This document shows positions 41,821-50,317 of a DNA stretch of 64,000 nt, piece after piece. The DNA lies in the NCBI GenBank assembly GCA_964531455.1, contig CAZHFZ010000006.1, forward strand, positions 1-64,000. Reading direction: 5' to 3'. Position numbers and translations under genes: made by a program. The DNA comes from Ga0077527 sp964531455 (GTDB lineage Bacteria > Pseudomonadota > Gammaproteobacteria > Burkholderiales > SG8-41). Within the stretch, counting starts at the first letter, position 1, and each line of letters begins with the position of its first letter. The notes below the pieces were generated by a model. The model saw nothing but the letters and a program-made list of their open reading frames with translations, was not told where the DNA came from and made no database searches.

Positions 41821-42492
41821 CTATGCGCGCGACGGATGCGTGTCTATTGCAGCCAGTACCTTGTCGCGTACGGTTTCGACTGCTTCACTGCCGTTGATAT
41901 TTACGTAAGCAGGTGCACGCGCGTCGCCGCGGGCTTTCCAGCTGCTGTAGTAATCGACCAGCGGCTTGGTCTGGTCATGATAGGTCTTGATGCGTTTCAT
42001 GACCGTTTCCTCGTTGTCATCAGAGCGCTGCACCAGCGGCTCCCCGGTCACGTCATCCTTGCCCTCAACCTTGGGTAGATTGAACTCGATGTGGTACGAA
42101 CGGCCGGAGGCCAGATGCACCCGGCGGCCGCTCATGCGGCGAAGGATGTCAGCATCGGGCACTTCGATTTCAACGACAAAGTCGAGGTCAATGCCGGCGT
42201 CGCGCAGGGCTTCGGCCTGCGGCAGCGTGCGCGGAAATCCGTCCATGATGAAACCGTTGGCGCAATCTGCGGCCTTGACCCGTTCCTTGACCAGTCCGAT
42301 CACCACCGGGTCCGGCACCAGTGCACCGCGATCCATGAATGACTTTGCTTCCATGCCCAGTTTCGAGCCGGCCTTGATCGCCTCACGCAGCATGTCGCCG
42401 GTTGAAATCTGGGGAATCTTGTAGCGCTGGATCAGGAACTGGGCTTGGGTGCCTTTGCCGGCGCCCGGAAGGCCGAGAAGGAGAATGCGCAT
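41821..42492 (-). CDS. adk: Adenylate kinase
   Basis: 223 residues from ATG 42492 (MRILLLGLPGAGKGTQAQFL, the P-loop). Other marks: IPQISTGDMLREAIKAGSKL, GFIMDGFPRTLPQAEALRDA, and the long LID domain starting RRMSGRRVHLASGRSYHIEF, without zinc cysteines. It equilibrates ATP, AMP and ADP. An upstream in-frame TTG/GTG extension is not needed. Its product supports PPi recycling steps because AMP-forming ligases give PPi and AMP together. Confidence 0.97.
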   Translation of the reverse strand: MRILLLGLPGAGKGTQAQFLIQRYKIPQISTGDMLREAIKAGSKLGMEAKSFMDRGALVPDPVVIGLVKERVKAADCANGFIMDGFPRTLPQAEALRDAGIDLDFVVEIEVPDADILRRMSGRRVHLASGRSYHIEFNLPKVEGKDDVTGEPLVQRSDDNEETVMKRIKTYHDQTKPLVDYYSSWKARGDARAPAYVNINGSEAVETVRDKVLAAIDTHPSRA

Positions 42493-42597
42493 TGAATGGG
42501 ATCCGTTTAAAGGGTTCGTACAGCAATGATGTTGCAATGATTTTTGCCAAGTATAGCCCCGGGACTATCGGGGTCAAAATACCGGCATGCAAAATTT

Positions 42598-43356
42598 TCA
42601 GCGTTTGATCATCCGGCGTAAGCGCTGCAGGTCAGCGGGCGTGTCTACGCCGGGATGCGGCGCGCTTGCGGTAATGGCGACGCTGATGCGGTAGCCGTGG
42701 GCCAGCGCACGCAATTGCTCCAGTGCTTCGGCCTGTTCCATGGCGACCGGTTTGAGCTTGCTGTAGGCCTTGAGAAAGCTGCAACGGTAAGCATAGATGC
42801 CGAGGTGGCGCAGTGCCGGCAGTTTCGGCGGGAGTGCGCGTACCCCTTGTGCAAACGCATCGCGCGCCCATGGAATCGGCGCGCGGCTGAAATACAGCGC
42901 AAGTCCATTGTTGTCGAGAACGACTTTCACCACGTTTGGATTGGCCATGTCGCCGGCATCACGGATGCGGCAGGCGGCGGTGGCAATGGCTGCATCACGA
43001 TGCGCAGCAAGGTTCTCGGCCACGCGGCGGATCAGCGCCGGTGCGATCAGCGGTTCGTCACCCTGAACATTGACGACAATGTGTTGCGCAGCCAGTCGCA
43101 GCTTTGCCGCTACTTCAGCGATGCGATCGGTGCCGGATTCGTGGTCGCCACGGGTCATTACGACCTGATAACCGTAATCATCGACTGCGGTGGCAATGCG
43201 CGCATCGTCCGTAGCGACAATGACCTGGCTTGCGCCGCTTTTTGCGGCTCGCTCGGCAACACGGACAACCATCGGCTTGCCCCCGATGTCGGCCAGTGGT
43301 TTGCCGGGAAAGCGCGACGAGGCGTAGCGGGCCGGAATGACGACGGTGAATTGCAT
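42598..43356 (-). CDS. kdsB: 3-deoxy-manno-octulosonate cytidylyltransferase
   Basis: 252 residues. Nucleotidyltransferase N-terminus FTVVIPARYASSRFPGKPLA, then GGKPMVVRVAERAAKSGASQ, VVMTRGDHESGTDRIAEVAA, IVVNVQGDEPLIAPALIRRV and ALYFSRAPIPWARDA, ending GVDTPADLQRLRRMI. It makes CMP-Kdo for lipid A-core synthesis in the cytosol. Part of the lpxK-Trm112-kdsB-adk run. Confidence 0.97.
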   Translation of the reverse strand: MQFTVVIPARYASSRFPGKPLADIGGKPMVVRVAERAAKSGASQVIVATDDARIATAVDDYGYQVVMTRGDHESGTDRIAEVAAKLRLAAQHIVVNVQGDEPLIAPALIRRVAENLAAHRDAAIATAACRIRDAGDMANPNVVKVVLDNNGLALYFSRAPIPWARDAFAQGVRALPPKLPALRHLGIYAYRCSFLKAYSKLKPVAMEQAEALEQLRALAHGYRISVAITASAPHPGVDTPADLQRLRRMIKR

Positions 43357-43429
43357 GGGATGGTGGAGTGGAGCGTGAGGAGTGGGGGATTGCGTGGAGT
43401 TCTCAATCCTTGATCCTGGGGGCTCTCCC

Positions 43430-43609
43430 TTAAACTTCTTCCTCAGGCGGCAGTTTTCGCGCGTCTTCTTCCAGCATCACCGGAATCCCGTCCTGTACCG
43501 GGTAACCGAGTCGGCAGGGTTTGCAGACCAGTTCGGCAGCGGACTTGCGATAGAGCAGTGGTCCTTTGCAGATTGGACATACGAGTATATCGAGCAGTTT
43601 TTCATCCAT
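43430..43609 (-). CDS. Trm112/YcaR family small zinc-ribbon-like protein
   Basis: 59 residues from ATG 43609. MDEKLLDILVCPICKGPLLY and LVCKPCRLGYPVQDGIPVML carry two CxxC pairs, a mini zinc ribbon. The family partners and activates methyltransferases in eukaryotes; in Gram-negative bacteria it lies between lpxK and kdsB, as here. Its start overlaps the lpxK stop by eight bases, indicating coupling. Confidence 0.95.
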   Translation of the reverse strand: MDEKLLDILVCPICKGPLLYRKSAAELVCKPCRLGYPVQDGIPVMLEEDARKLPPEEEV

Positions 43610-44597
43610 GGCGGCCGTTCTGTGCAAGCCGGGCGAGAATCATTTCGCCCAGTCGCGGGTCGGGGATTGCGTTGACGATGAGCGCCCATTGATGGACGTT
43701 CGCGAATGTCTCGCATTTTACCGCATCCTTTTCGGTCATCACGATCTCATCGTTTCCCGCGAACGCCAGGTCAGCTTCGGTGTAGGCGTGGTGATCGGCA
43801 AAAGCGTGCGGCATGCAGGACACCCCGAGCCGGCCCAGCTGTTCAAAAAAACGCTGCGGGTTACCGATGCCGGCGACGGCATGTACGCGCCTGTTTTTGA
43901 AATGTCCGGCTTCGACAATGTGCTGCGGGTTTTGCAGGTTACGGAATTCGTTGCCGTTTAACGTCATCACCAGCGCCTGTGGCCAGGCTGGTTTGCTGTC
44001 ATTGCCATTGACGACCACGGCATCAACTTCATTGAGGCGCGATGCCGGTTCACGCAGCGGCCCTGCCGGCAGCGGCCAGCCATTGCCGAGGCCGCGCGCA
44101 CTGTCAATCACGGCGATTTCGAAATCTCTGGCAAGGCGATAATGCTGCAAACCGTCATCGCTGATGATGACATCGGTTTGCGGATGCGCAGCAAGCAGTG
44201 CTTGAGCGACAGCAACGCGGTCGGTGCCTACCCATACCGGACAGCCGGCTCGCCGCGCCAGCAGGCACGGTTCGTCGCCGTAGTCATGCGGATCGCCATC
44301 CAGCGGTACTGCGCGTGCATGATGATCGGCGGCGCCATAGCCCCGGCTTACTATGCCGGGCTGGTGCCCCTGCTTCTGCAGGAATTGTGCAAGCCAGAGC
44401 GTGAGCGGCGTTTTGCCGGTGCCGCCGGCAGTGATGTTGCCGACAACAATCACTGGAACACCGGGATGCCGTGTTTTCAGCAGGCCATGGCGCCAGGCAG
44501 CGCGGCGCAGCGCGGCGATTGCGATGAATACAGCGGCTATCGGCAACAGCAAAAGGGCGACTGCGCCCCGGTGCTGCCAGTGAGTGGGGGTGGCCAT
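43602..44597 (-). CDS. lpxK: Tetraacyldisaccharide 4'-kinase
   Basis: 331 residues. An N-terminal membrane helix (GAVALLLLPIAAVFIAIAAL) anchors it to the inner membrane. The P-loop lies at IVVGNITAGGTGKTPLTLWL, then GIVSRGYGA, GDEPCLLARRAGCPVWVGTD, VIISDDGLQHYRLARDFEIA and MTEKDAVKCETFA. It phosphorylates the lipid A precursor at the 4' position. It follows exbD by 42 bases in a typical betaproteobacterial run. Confidence 0.97.
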   Translation of the reverse strand: MATPTHWQHRGAVALLLLPIAAVFIAIAALRRAAWRHGLLKTRHPGVPVIVVGNITAGGTGKTPLTLWLAQFLQKQGHQPGIVSRGYGAADHHARAVPLDGDPHDYGDEPCLLARRAGCPVWVGTDRVAVAQALLAAHPQTDVIISDDGLQHYRLARDFEIAVIDSARGLGNGWPLPAGPLREPASRLNEVDAVVVNGNDSKPAWPQALVMTLNGNEFRNLQNPQHIVEAGHFKNRRVHAVAGIGNPQRFFEQLGRLGVSCMPHAFADHHAYTEADLAFAGNDEIVMTEKDAVKCETFANVHQWALIVNAIPDPRLGEMILARLAQNGRHG

Positions 44598-44639
44598 GGC
44601 GCGTTCAGGCTAACGGGTTTGCCGCGCCGCGTCGAGATT

Positions 44640-45056
44640 CTACTTGCGCGCCTGCGTAGTGAAGGTGATTTTGGGATAACCGGCAATTTGCGCCGCTTCC
44701 ATGACCCGCACTACCGACTGGTGCGAGGCGTTGGCATCAGCGTTGATCACGATGACCGGGTCCTTCATGTCGCCGGCAGCGCGTTTCAGCGCTTCGCTCA
44801 GTGCGGCGGCATTGCCGGCGGGAGCCGCATTGCGGTTGATCGTGGTGTTGCCCTTGGCGTCGACAGCCACATCCAGTTGCGCCGGGCGCTCGGGTGGTTT
44901 GCCGGCTTCGGCCGTAGGCAGGTTGATCTGCAGTTCGGCAAAACGCGAATAAGTGGTGGTGACCATCAGGAAGATCAGGATCACCAGCAATACGTCGATC
45001 AGCGCAATGAAATTGATTTCCGGATCTTCACGCCAAGTGCGGTTGCGGAATTTCAT
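44640..45056 (-). CDS. exbD: ExbD/TolR family biopolymer transport protein
   Basis: 138 residues. A single N-terminal TM segment carries the essential Asp: EINFIALIDVLLVILIFLMV. The periplasmic domain (LQINLPTAEAGKPPERPAQL; DVAVDAKGNTTINRNA) follows. With ExbB it forms a proton-driven motor energising TonB-type or Tol-type outer-membrane processes. No tonB lies in the window. Its gene follows exbB by 39 bases. Confidence 0.93.
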   Translation of the reverse strand: MKFRNRTWREDPEINFIALIDVLLVILIFLMVTTTYSRFAELQINLPTAEAGKPPERPAQLDVAVDAKGNTTINRNAAPAGNAAALSEALKRAAGDMKDPVIVINADANASHQSVVRVMEAAQIAGYPKITFTTQARK

Positions 45057-45095
45057 TGCGGCTTTCCCTGTTCCGGGTTTGGGGGCATCGCCGGC

Positions 45096-45704
45096 TCAGG
45101 CATCTCTTTCGCCATGAATGATTTCAACCAGCTTGATCGCCTGGATCTGCATCTCGATCAGAAGCGCATCAACCTTGGAGCGGAAGTAGCGATAGAAGAC
45201 CATGCTGGGTACGGCCACTACAAGGCCAAAAGCCGTGTTGTAGAGGGCGATGGAGATGCCGTGGGCCAGTACCAGGGGGTTGGTGCCTGAAGGGGTTTGG
45301 GCGCCGAAGATTTCGATCATGCCGACAACAGTGCCAAACAGGCCCAACAATGGCGAAATGGCTGCGATTGTGCCAAGTGTGGTCAGAAAACGCTCGAGGT
45401 CGATGGCCACGGCGTAGCTGGATTCCTCAATCGCCTCTTTCATGATCGCAGAAGAATGTTTTTCATTGCGCAGGCCTGCAGCGAGGATCTGGCCGAGGGG
45501 CGCAGTGGCGGAGAGCTGGGTCAGCAGCTGGGATGTGACGCCGTTCTGGCGATAGGCTTGAATGGCATGCGCCAGCATGTTTTTTGGCAGCACCACGTTT
45601 TGACGCAGGGACCACAGACGCTCGCCGATGATGGCCAGGGCGATGACGGAACACAGAATCAATGGCCAGATGGGCCAGCCAGCCGCTTCGATGATGGAGA
45701 GCAC
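45096..45704 (-). CDS. exbB: ExbB/TolQ/MotA family proton channel protein
   Basis: 202 residues with three TM segments: AAGWPIWPLILCSVIALAII, LTTLGTIAAISPLLGLFGTV and GISIALYNTAFGLVVAVPSM. The long cytoplasmic region between TM1 and TM2 is helical. The start is GTG 45704 with no strong Shine-Dalgarno site. First gene of the minus-strand run exbB-exbD-lpxK-Trm112-kdsB-adk-pfk. The promoter should lie in the intergenic stretch to the right. Confidence 0.93.
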   Translation of the reverse strand: MLSIIEAAGWPIWPLILCSVIALAIIGERLWSLRQNVVLPKNMLAHAIQAYRQNGVTSQLLTQLSATAPLGQILAAGLRNEKHSSAIMKEAIEESSYAVAIDLERFLTTLGTIAAISPLLGLFGTVVGMIEIFGAQTPSGTNPLVLAHGISIALYNTAFGLVVAVPSMVFYRYFRSKVDALLIEMQIQAIKLVEIIHGERDA

Positions 45705-46138
45705 GCGGGGGGTTTCCGATTGAAGGTTGCAGATATTGGCGGCAAGCGCCGCGAAAAATTCGCGTAACTGTAGCCGCCATGCGCTGAATCAGCAAGCATG
45801 AAGGCGTTAGCGGCTGGCAGAAGCTGTTGAGCTGTAAAGCATTTTCAGGTTTTCCACAGAAGCTGTGGATAAACCTGTGCACAGCATGTCAACGATATGT
45901 CTAAGTTGTATGCCGGCCTCAGCTTTTTGCCTGTTGCTCATTTCTTAAACCTTGTAAAAAACACTTTAAAAACAATAACTTGAATTTATGTTAAACAATC
46001 GCCTGATGCTGCGGTGGTGAATCAGGCCGGAAATGTTGTCGTGCTGTGGACGGCATTACTGCAAAATTTCCTTTGTCCACACGGAGTTGCGTGCAGAAGC
46101 AGGGCGGGGAAGTGCGCGCAGCGGCTATACTCGGGCCG
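45705..46138. other. AT-rich intergenic region between divergent exbB and uup-like genes, with DnaA-box-like inverted repeat
   Basis: No coding frame is supported. TTTTCCACA at 45850-45858 and TGTGGATAA at 45864-45872 face each other; the second is a perfect DnaA box (TTATCCACA on the other strand), the first differs by one base. CTGTGCACAGC follows at about 45875-45885. From about 45935 to 46000 the sequence is unusually AT-rich for this genome. Promoters of both divergent units must lie here. Smaller partial matches (TGTGGACGG, TTGTCCACA) occur around 46034-46082. Confidence 0.6.
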
Positions 46139-47953
46139 ATGTCATTACTCGCAATTGATAACGCTGAACTCGCGTTTGGCCTCCATCCATTACTTGATCG
46201 TGCCAGCCTGATCGTCCAGGAAGGTGAGCGCATCGGTCTCATCGGTCGCAACGGCACCGGCAAATCTTCACTGCTCAACATCATTGCCGGACAAGGTGCA
46301 CTTGATGATGGCGAGATCCGTCGTGCGGACGGCCTTCATGTGGTGATGGTGGAGCAGGAACCGTTGCTACCGGATGCCGACAGCCTGCATGCCAGCCTGA
46401 CCATGCGCGGCCGGCTCGAGGACATGCATGATGAACGCGAACGCTGGCGCACTGATGCTCGGCTGTTTGAATACCTGCACCGCTTCGGCCTAGATGAGTC
46501 GCGATCCCCGCAGACCGCTTCGGGCGGAGAACGCAAACGTGCGGCACTGGCGCTGGCATTGGCCATGCAGCCTGGCCTGCTGCTGCTCGATGAGCCGACC
46601 AATCATCTCGATATTGCCGGCATCACGCTGCTCGAAGACCTGCTGGTAAAGGGGCAGGTCAAATCTTCAATCATCATTACCCACGATCGTGCCTTCCTCG
46701 ACCGTGTCGCCACGCGCATTGTCGAACTCGACCGCGGCCTGCTGCGTTCCTATCCGGGCAATTTTGCCGCCTACGAGGCGCGCAAGGCCGACCAGCTGGC
46801 CGAAGAGGAAAAAGCCAGCCGCCGTTTCGATAAATTCTGGGCGCAGGAAGAGGTGTGGATCCGCCAGGGCATCAAGGCGAGGCGCACCCGCAACGAAGGC
46901 CGGGTACGGCGGCTCGAGTCACTGCGCGTTGAGCGCGCGGCGCGCCGGGATCGCATCGGCAACGTCAAGCTGGCGCTGGATGCAGGTGAGCGCTCGGGCA
47001 AACTGGTGGCTGAACTGACCGATGTCAGCAAGGCCTATGGCGGAAAGACGCTGATCAGCAACCTCGAATTGCGCATCATGCGCGGGGACCGCATCGGTTT
47101 GATCGGTGCCAATGGCGCGGGTAAATCGACACTGATCAAGATCATCCTCGGCCAGCTCGCGCCGGATGCCGGCGAAGTGCGTCTGGGTACCAAGCAGGAG
47201 ATTGCCTACTTCGACCAGTTGCGCGATCAACTGGATCCGGAGATGACACTGGTTGAAACCATCAGTCCGGGTTCGGAATGGGTGGAAACCGCGAACGGCC
47301 GCAAGCATGTGATGAGTTACCTGTCGGATTTTCTGTTCCCGCCGCAGCGCGCGCAGGCCAAGGTCAGCATGCTGTCCGGCGGCGAGCGTAACCGCCTGTT
47401 GCTTGCCCGCTTGTTTGCCCAGCCCGCCAACGTGCTGGTGCTGGATGAACCGACCAATGATCTGGACATCGAATCACTGGAACTGCTGGAGGATACATTG
47501 CAGTCCTACAGCGGCACGCTGCTGCTGGTGAGCCATGACCGCGCATTTCTCGATAATGTGGTGACGCAGACGCTTGTAGCTGAAGGCGAAGGGCGATGGA
47601 AGGAATATGTCGGCGGCTACAGCGACTGGCTGATGCAGCGGCCGCAGCCTGTTGCGTCGGCATCCAGGCCGCCTGCAGAGGAAAAGCCTTCGCGAAGCGC
47701 GCCGCCGGTCAAGGCCAGGCTCAGTTTCAAGGAGCAGCGTGAACTCGCGCAGTTGCCGGAAGAACTCGATGCGCTTGAAAAAGAGCAGGCGGCACTGATG
47801 GCACGGATGAGTGGTGTTGATTATCACAAGCAGGATGCCGCGAAGTTGAAAGCCGATCGTGAGCGCCTCGAAGAGATCGAACGGCAGCAGTCTGCCAAAT
47901 TTGAACGCTGGGAACTGCTGGATCAGCGTGCCGCGCAACCTGCGGGTGCGTAA
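46139..47953 (+). CDS. ABC-F family ATPase, Uup-like
   Basis: 604 residues, two ABC ATPase domains and no membrane part. Domain 1: Walker A GLIGRNGTGKSSLLNIIAGQ, signature SGGERKRAALALALA, Walker B LLLLDEPTNHLDI. An arm/linker follows (KASRRFDKFWAQEEVWIRQG). Domain 2: GLIGANGAGKSTLIKIILGQ, SGGERNRLLLARLFA, VLVLDEPTNDLDIESLELL. The C-terminal about 80 residues are a charged coiled coil typical of Uup. Such proteins act on ribosomes or on DNA structures (Uup limits precise transposon excision). ATG 46139 begins MSLLAIDNAELAFG; the upstream extension is rejected. Confidence 0.93.
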   Translation: MSLLAIDNAELAFGLHPLLDRASLIVQEGERIGLIGRNGTGKSSLLNIIAGQGALDDGEIRRADGLHVVMVEQEPLLPDADSLHASLTMRGRLEDMHDERERWRTDARLFEYLHRFGLDESRSPQTASGGERKRAALALALAMQPGLLLLDEPTNHLDIAGITLLEDLLVKGQVKSSIIITHDRAFLDRVATRIVELDRGLLRSYPGNFAAYEARKADQLAEEEKASRRFDKFWAQEEVWIRQGIKARRTRNEGRVRRLESLRVERAARRDRIGNVKLALDAGERSGKLVAELTDVSKAYGGKTLISNLELRIMRGDRIGLIGANGAGKSTLIKIILGQLAPDAGEVRLGTKQEIAYFDQLRDQLDPEMTLVETISPGSEWVETANGRKHVMSYLSDFLFPPQRAQAKVSMLSGGERNRLLLARLFAQPANVLVLDEPTNDLDIESLELLEDTLQSYSGTLLLVSHDRAFLDNVVTQTLVAEGEGRWKEYVGGYSDWLMQRPQPVASASRPPAEEKPSRSAPPVKARLSFKEQRELAQLPEELDALEKEQAALMARMSGVDYHKQDAAKLKADRERLEEIERQQSAKFERWELLDQRAAQPAGA

Positions 47954-47983
47954 CACGGCTGATGCATTTGTCGGGGGACAGGA

Positions 47984-48805
47984 ATGAGCAGCGATGAATT
48001 GAAGGGCAAGGTGGCCATTGTGACGGGTGCCACGCGTAAACGCGGGCTCGGACGCGCGATTGCCTTGTGTCTGGCGCGTGCGGGTGCGGATGTCGTGGTC
48101 ACCGGTGCCAGCGCGTCAGGCAGTCTGACTGATGACGAGCGTCAGGATGGCTGGCTCGGTTTGTCCAACGTTGTTGATGAGATTCGTGCGCTGGGCCGCC
48201 GCGCCCACGGCATTTACGCTGATGTCAGCAATGCCGGTGAAGTGCAGCGCATGGTTGCGGAAGCGGTTGGCGAGCTCGGCCGTATCGACATCCTTGTCAA
48301 CAATGCGGCGTACCCGCGTACCCGTGATCGTGTGCCGGTACAGGAGCTGGATGATGATTTGTGGCGGCGCATTGTTGAAGTCAATCTCAACGGCGCGATG
48401 TTCTGTTCCAAGTATGCCGCCCGGCAGATGCTCAAGCAGGGGCAGGGCGGCAGCATTGTCAGCATTTCCTCGGGGGCTGCGGTCAAGGCGCCGGTCAATT
48501 TTGCCGCCTATGCGGCATCCAAGGCGGGAGTGCATGCGCTGACTTCGTCACTGGCAGATGAGTTGGGGCCAGCGGGGATTACCGCCAACGTCGTGGCGCC
48601 GGGATTTCTGGATACCGCACGCATCGACATGTTGCGTGAGGGCGGTCGCTGGGAGAAACGCCTGTCGACCATTCCGATCAAGCGTCCGGGTACCCCTGAT
48701 GAAGTCGCCGAACTGGTGCGTTATCTGTGCGGACCGCATGCACGCTGGATCAGCGGCGAAGTATTCATGATCAACGGCGGAGAAGTGCGGCGCGCGGCCA
48801 ACTGA
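47984..48805 (+). CDS. Short-chain dehydrogenase/reductase
   Basis: 273 residues. NAD(P)-binding GKVAIVTGATRKRGLGRAIA, an insertion near residues 45-60 (SGSLTDDERQDGWLG), NNAAYPRTRDRVPVQELDDD, the catalytic Ser-Tyr-Lys at SIVSISSGAAVKAPVNFAAY and AASKAG, and a late PGFLDTARIDM. An oxidoreductase of the classical SDR family, substrate unknown, possibly 3-oxoacyl or sugar/aromatic alcohol. GGGGGACAGG precedes ATG 47984. It lies 30 bases after the ABC-F gene and 26 before xseA. Confidence 0.93.
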   Translation: MSSDELKGKVAIVTGATRKRGLGRAIALCLARAGADVVVTGASASGSLTDDERQDGWLGLSNVVDEIRALGRRAHGIYADVSNAGEVQRMVAEAVGELGRIDILVNNAAYPRTRDRVPVQELDDDLWRRIVEVNLNGAMFCSKYAARQMLKQGQGGSIVSISSGAAVKAPVNFAAYAASKAGVHALTSSLADELGPAGITANVVAPGFLDTARIDMLREGGRWEKRLSTIPIKRPGTPDEVAELVRYLCGPHARWISGEVFMINGGEVRRAAN

Positions 48806-48831
48806 ACGGTTGACCGGCGTAGAATCCGCTC

Positions 48832-50172
48832 ATGTCCAGTTTGTTCGAACAGGCCGCTCAGCAAACGGTCATTTCCGTAGCCGAATTGAACCGGCTTGCG
48901 CGCACCGCAATCGAGCGTGGTGTGCCCCTGGTCTGGGTCGCCGGTGAAATCTCCAATTTCAAGCGCTACGACAGCGGCCACTGCTATTTCACGCTGAAGG
49001 ACGACGCAGCGCAGGTGGATGCGGTGATGTTCCGCCACAAAGCGCAATACCTCGACTGGCAGCCGCAGAACGGCATGCAGGTCGAAGTCCGCGCGACGGC
49101 CACGGTGTACGAGGCGCGCGGGAAATTTCAATTGGCGGTGGATGCCATGCGTCGCGCCGGACTCGGTGCGCTGTATGCAGCGTTCGAGAAGCTCAAGGCA
49201 AAACTGGAGCTGGAAGGCCTTTTTGACCCGGCACTGAAGCGTGAGTTGCCGGCGTTTCCTTGCACCGTCGGTGTCGTGACTTCACCGCAGGCCGCCGCAT
49301 TGCGTGATGTCATTACGGCGCTGCAGCGGCGCATGCCTGGCATCAATGTGATCATTTATCCGACGCCGGTGCAGGGTGAGGGGGCCGGCGCAAAAATCGC
49401 CGAAGCCATTCGCCTTGCTGGCGAACGCGCCGAATGTGACGTGCTGATCGTCTGCCGCGGCGGCGGCAGTATTGAGGATCTTTGGGCTTACAACGAGGAG
49501 GTTGTGGCACGTTCGATCCGCGCCTGTCCCGTGCCGGTGGTCAGCGGCGTCGGGCATGAAACGGATTTCACGATTGCTGATTTTGCCGCGGACGTAAGAG
49601 CGCCGACGCCGACCGCAGCCGCCGAACTGGTCAGCCCGGACGGTGCCCAGTTGCGGCGTGAAGTGGCGATGCTGGGCCAACAACTCGTCCGTGTATTCCA
49701 GCGTGGCGTGGAAGACCGCATGCTGCGCCTTGACTACCTGGTGCGGCGGCTGACTCATCCTGGTGAACGCATTCGCAACCAGCAGGTGCATTTGCAGCAC
49801 CTGGTTACGCGGCTGCGCGGCGCGTGGCGGCGTGGCACAGATGATCAGTCATGGCGGTTGCGGGATGCCAGCCAGCGTCTGCGGGCGTACGGGCCTGATA
49901 CCGGTGCGTTGCTGCTGCAACAGCAGGAACTGGCGCGTCGTCTGCATGGAGCGGTGCGCAATGTGTTTGCAGCGGCAGCGGAACGTGTGCAAGGCGCGCA
50001 GTCGCATCTGCTCCATTTGAGTCCGGAGCGCGTACTCGACCGCGGTTACAGCATTACCGAAACCACTGCGGGAGCGATTGTGCGTGACAGCGCGCAGCTT
50101 GTTATTGATCAGGATCTGCGGATTACGCTTGCCCGCGGCACTGCAGCTGTCCGTGTCAAGGGTACGGGTTGA
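48832..50172 (+). CDS. xseA: Exodeoxyribonuclease VII large subunit
   Basis: 446 residues. N-terminal OB domain: ISVAELNRLARTAIERGVPL, VWVAGEISNFKRYDSGHCYF, TLKDDAAQVDAVMFRHKA. The catalytic domain has AFPCTVGVVTSPQAAALRDV, CDVLIVCRGGGSIEDLWAYN, and VPVVSGVGHETDFTIADFAA, followed by DVRAPTPTAAAELVSP. The long helical C-terminus ends LDRGYSITETTAGAIVRDSA. With XseB it degrades single-stranded DNA. xseB is not visible in the window. Confidence 0.97.
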   Translation: MSSLFEQAAQQTVISVAELNRLARTAIERGVPLVWVAGEISNFKRYDSGHCYFTLKDDAAQVDAVMFRHKAQYLDWQPQNGMQVEVRATATVYEARGKFQLAVDAMRRAGLGALYAAFEKLKAKLELEGLFDPALKRELPAFPCTVGVVTSPQAAALRDVITALQRRMPGINVIIYPTPVQGEGAGAKIAEAIRLAGERAECDVLIVCRGGGSIEDLWAYNEEVVARSIRACPVPVVSGVGHETDFTIADFAADVRAPTPTAAAELVSPDGAQLRREVAMLGQQLVRVFQRGVEDRMLRLDYLVRRLTHPGERIRNQQVHLQHLVTRLRGAWRRGTDDQSWRLRDASQRLRAYGPDTGALLLQQQELARRLHGAVRNVFAAAAERVQGAQSHLLHLSPERVLDRGYSITETTAGAIVRDSAQLVIDQDLRITLARGTAAVRVKGTG

Positions 50173-50317
50173 TTTGGGTGGTGACTTGACTCGATCAGCA
50201 TTGCTGCATATAAGAATCGGGCAGGATGAGGCGGAGCAGGAGTGAGCGGCGATCCGCACAAGATCCCGTTAAAAATTAAAACGGCCGCAAATGCGGCAAA
50301 CGAAAGAGGTCAGACCC

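Noticed and set aside
45705..46138. Chromosomal replication origin
   Set aside because: Only two good DnaA-box matches, and no dnaA, dnaN, gyrB or rpmH nearby; kept only as a regulatory observation.
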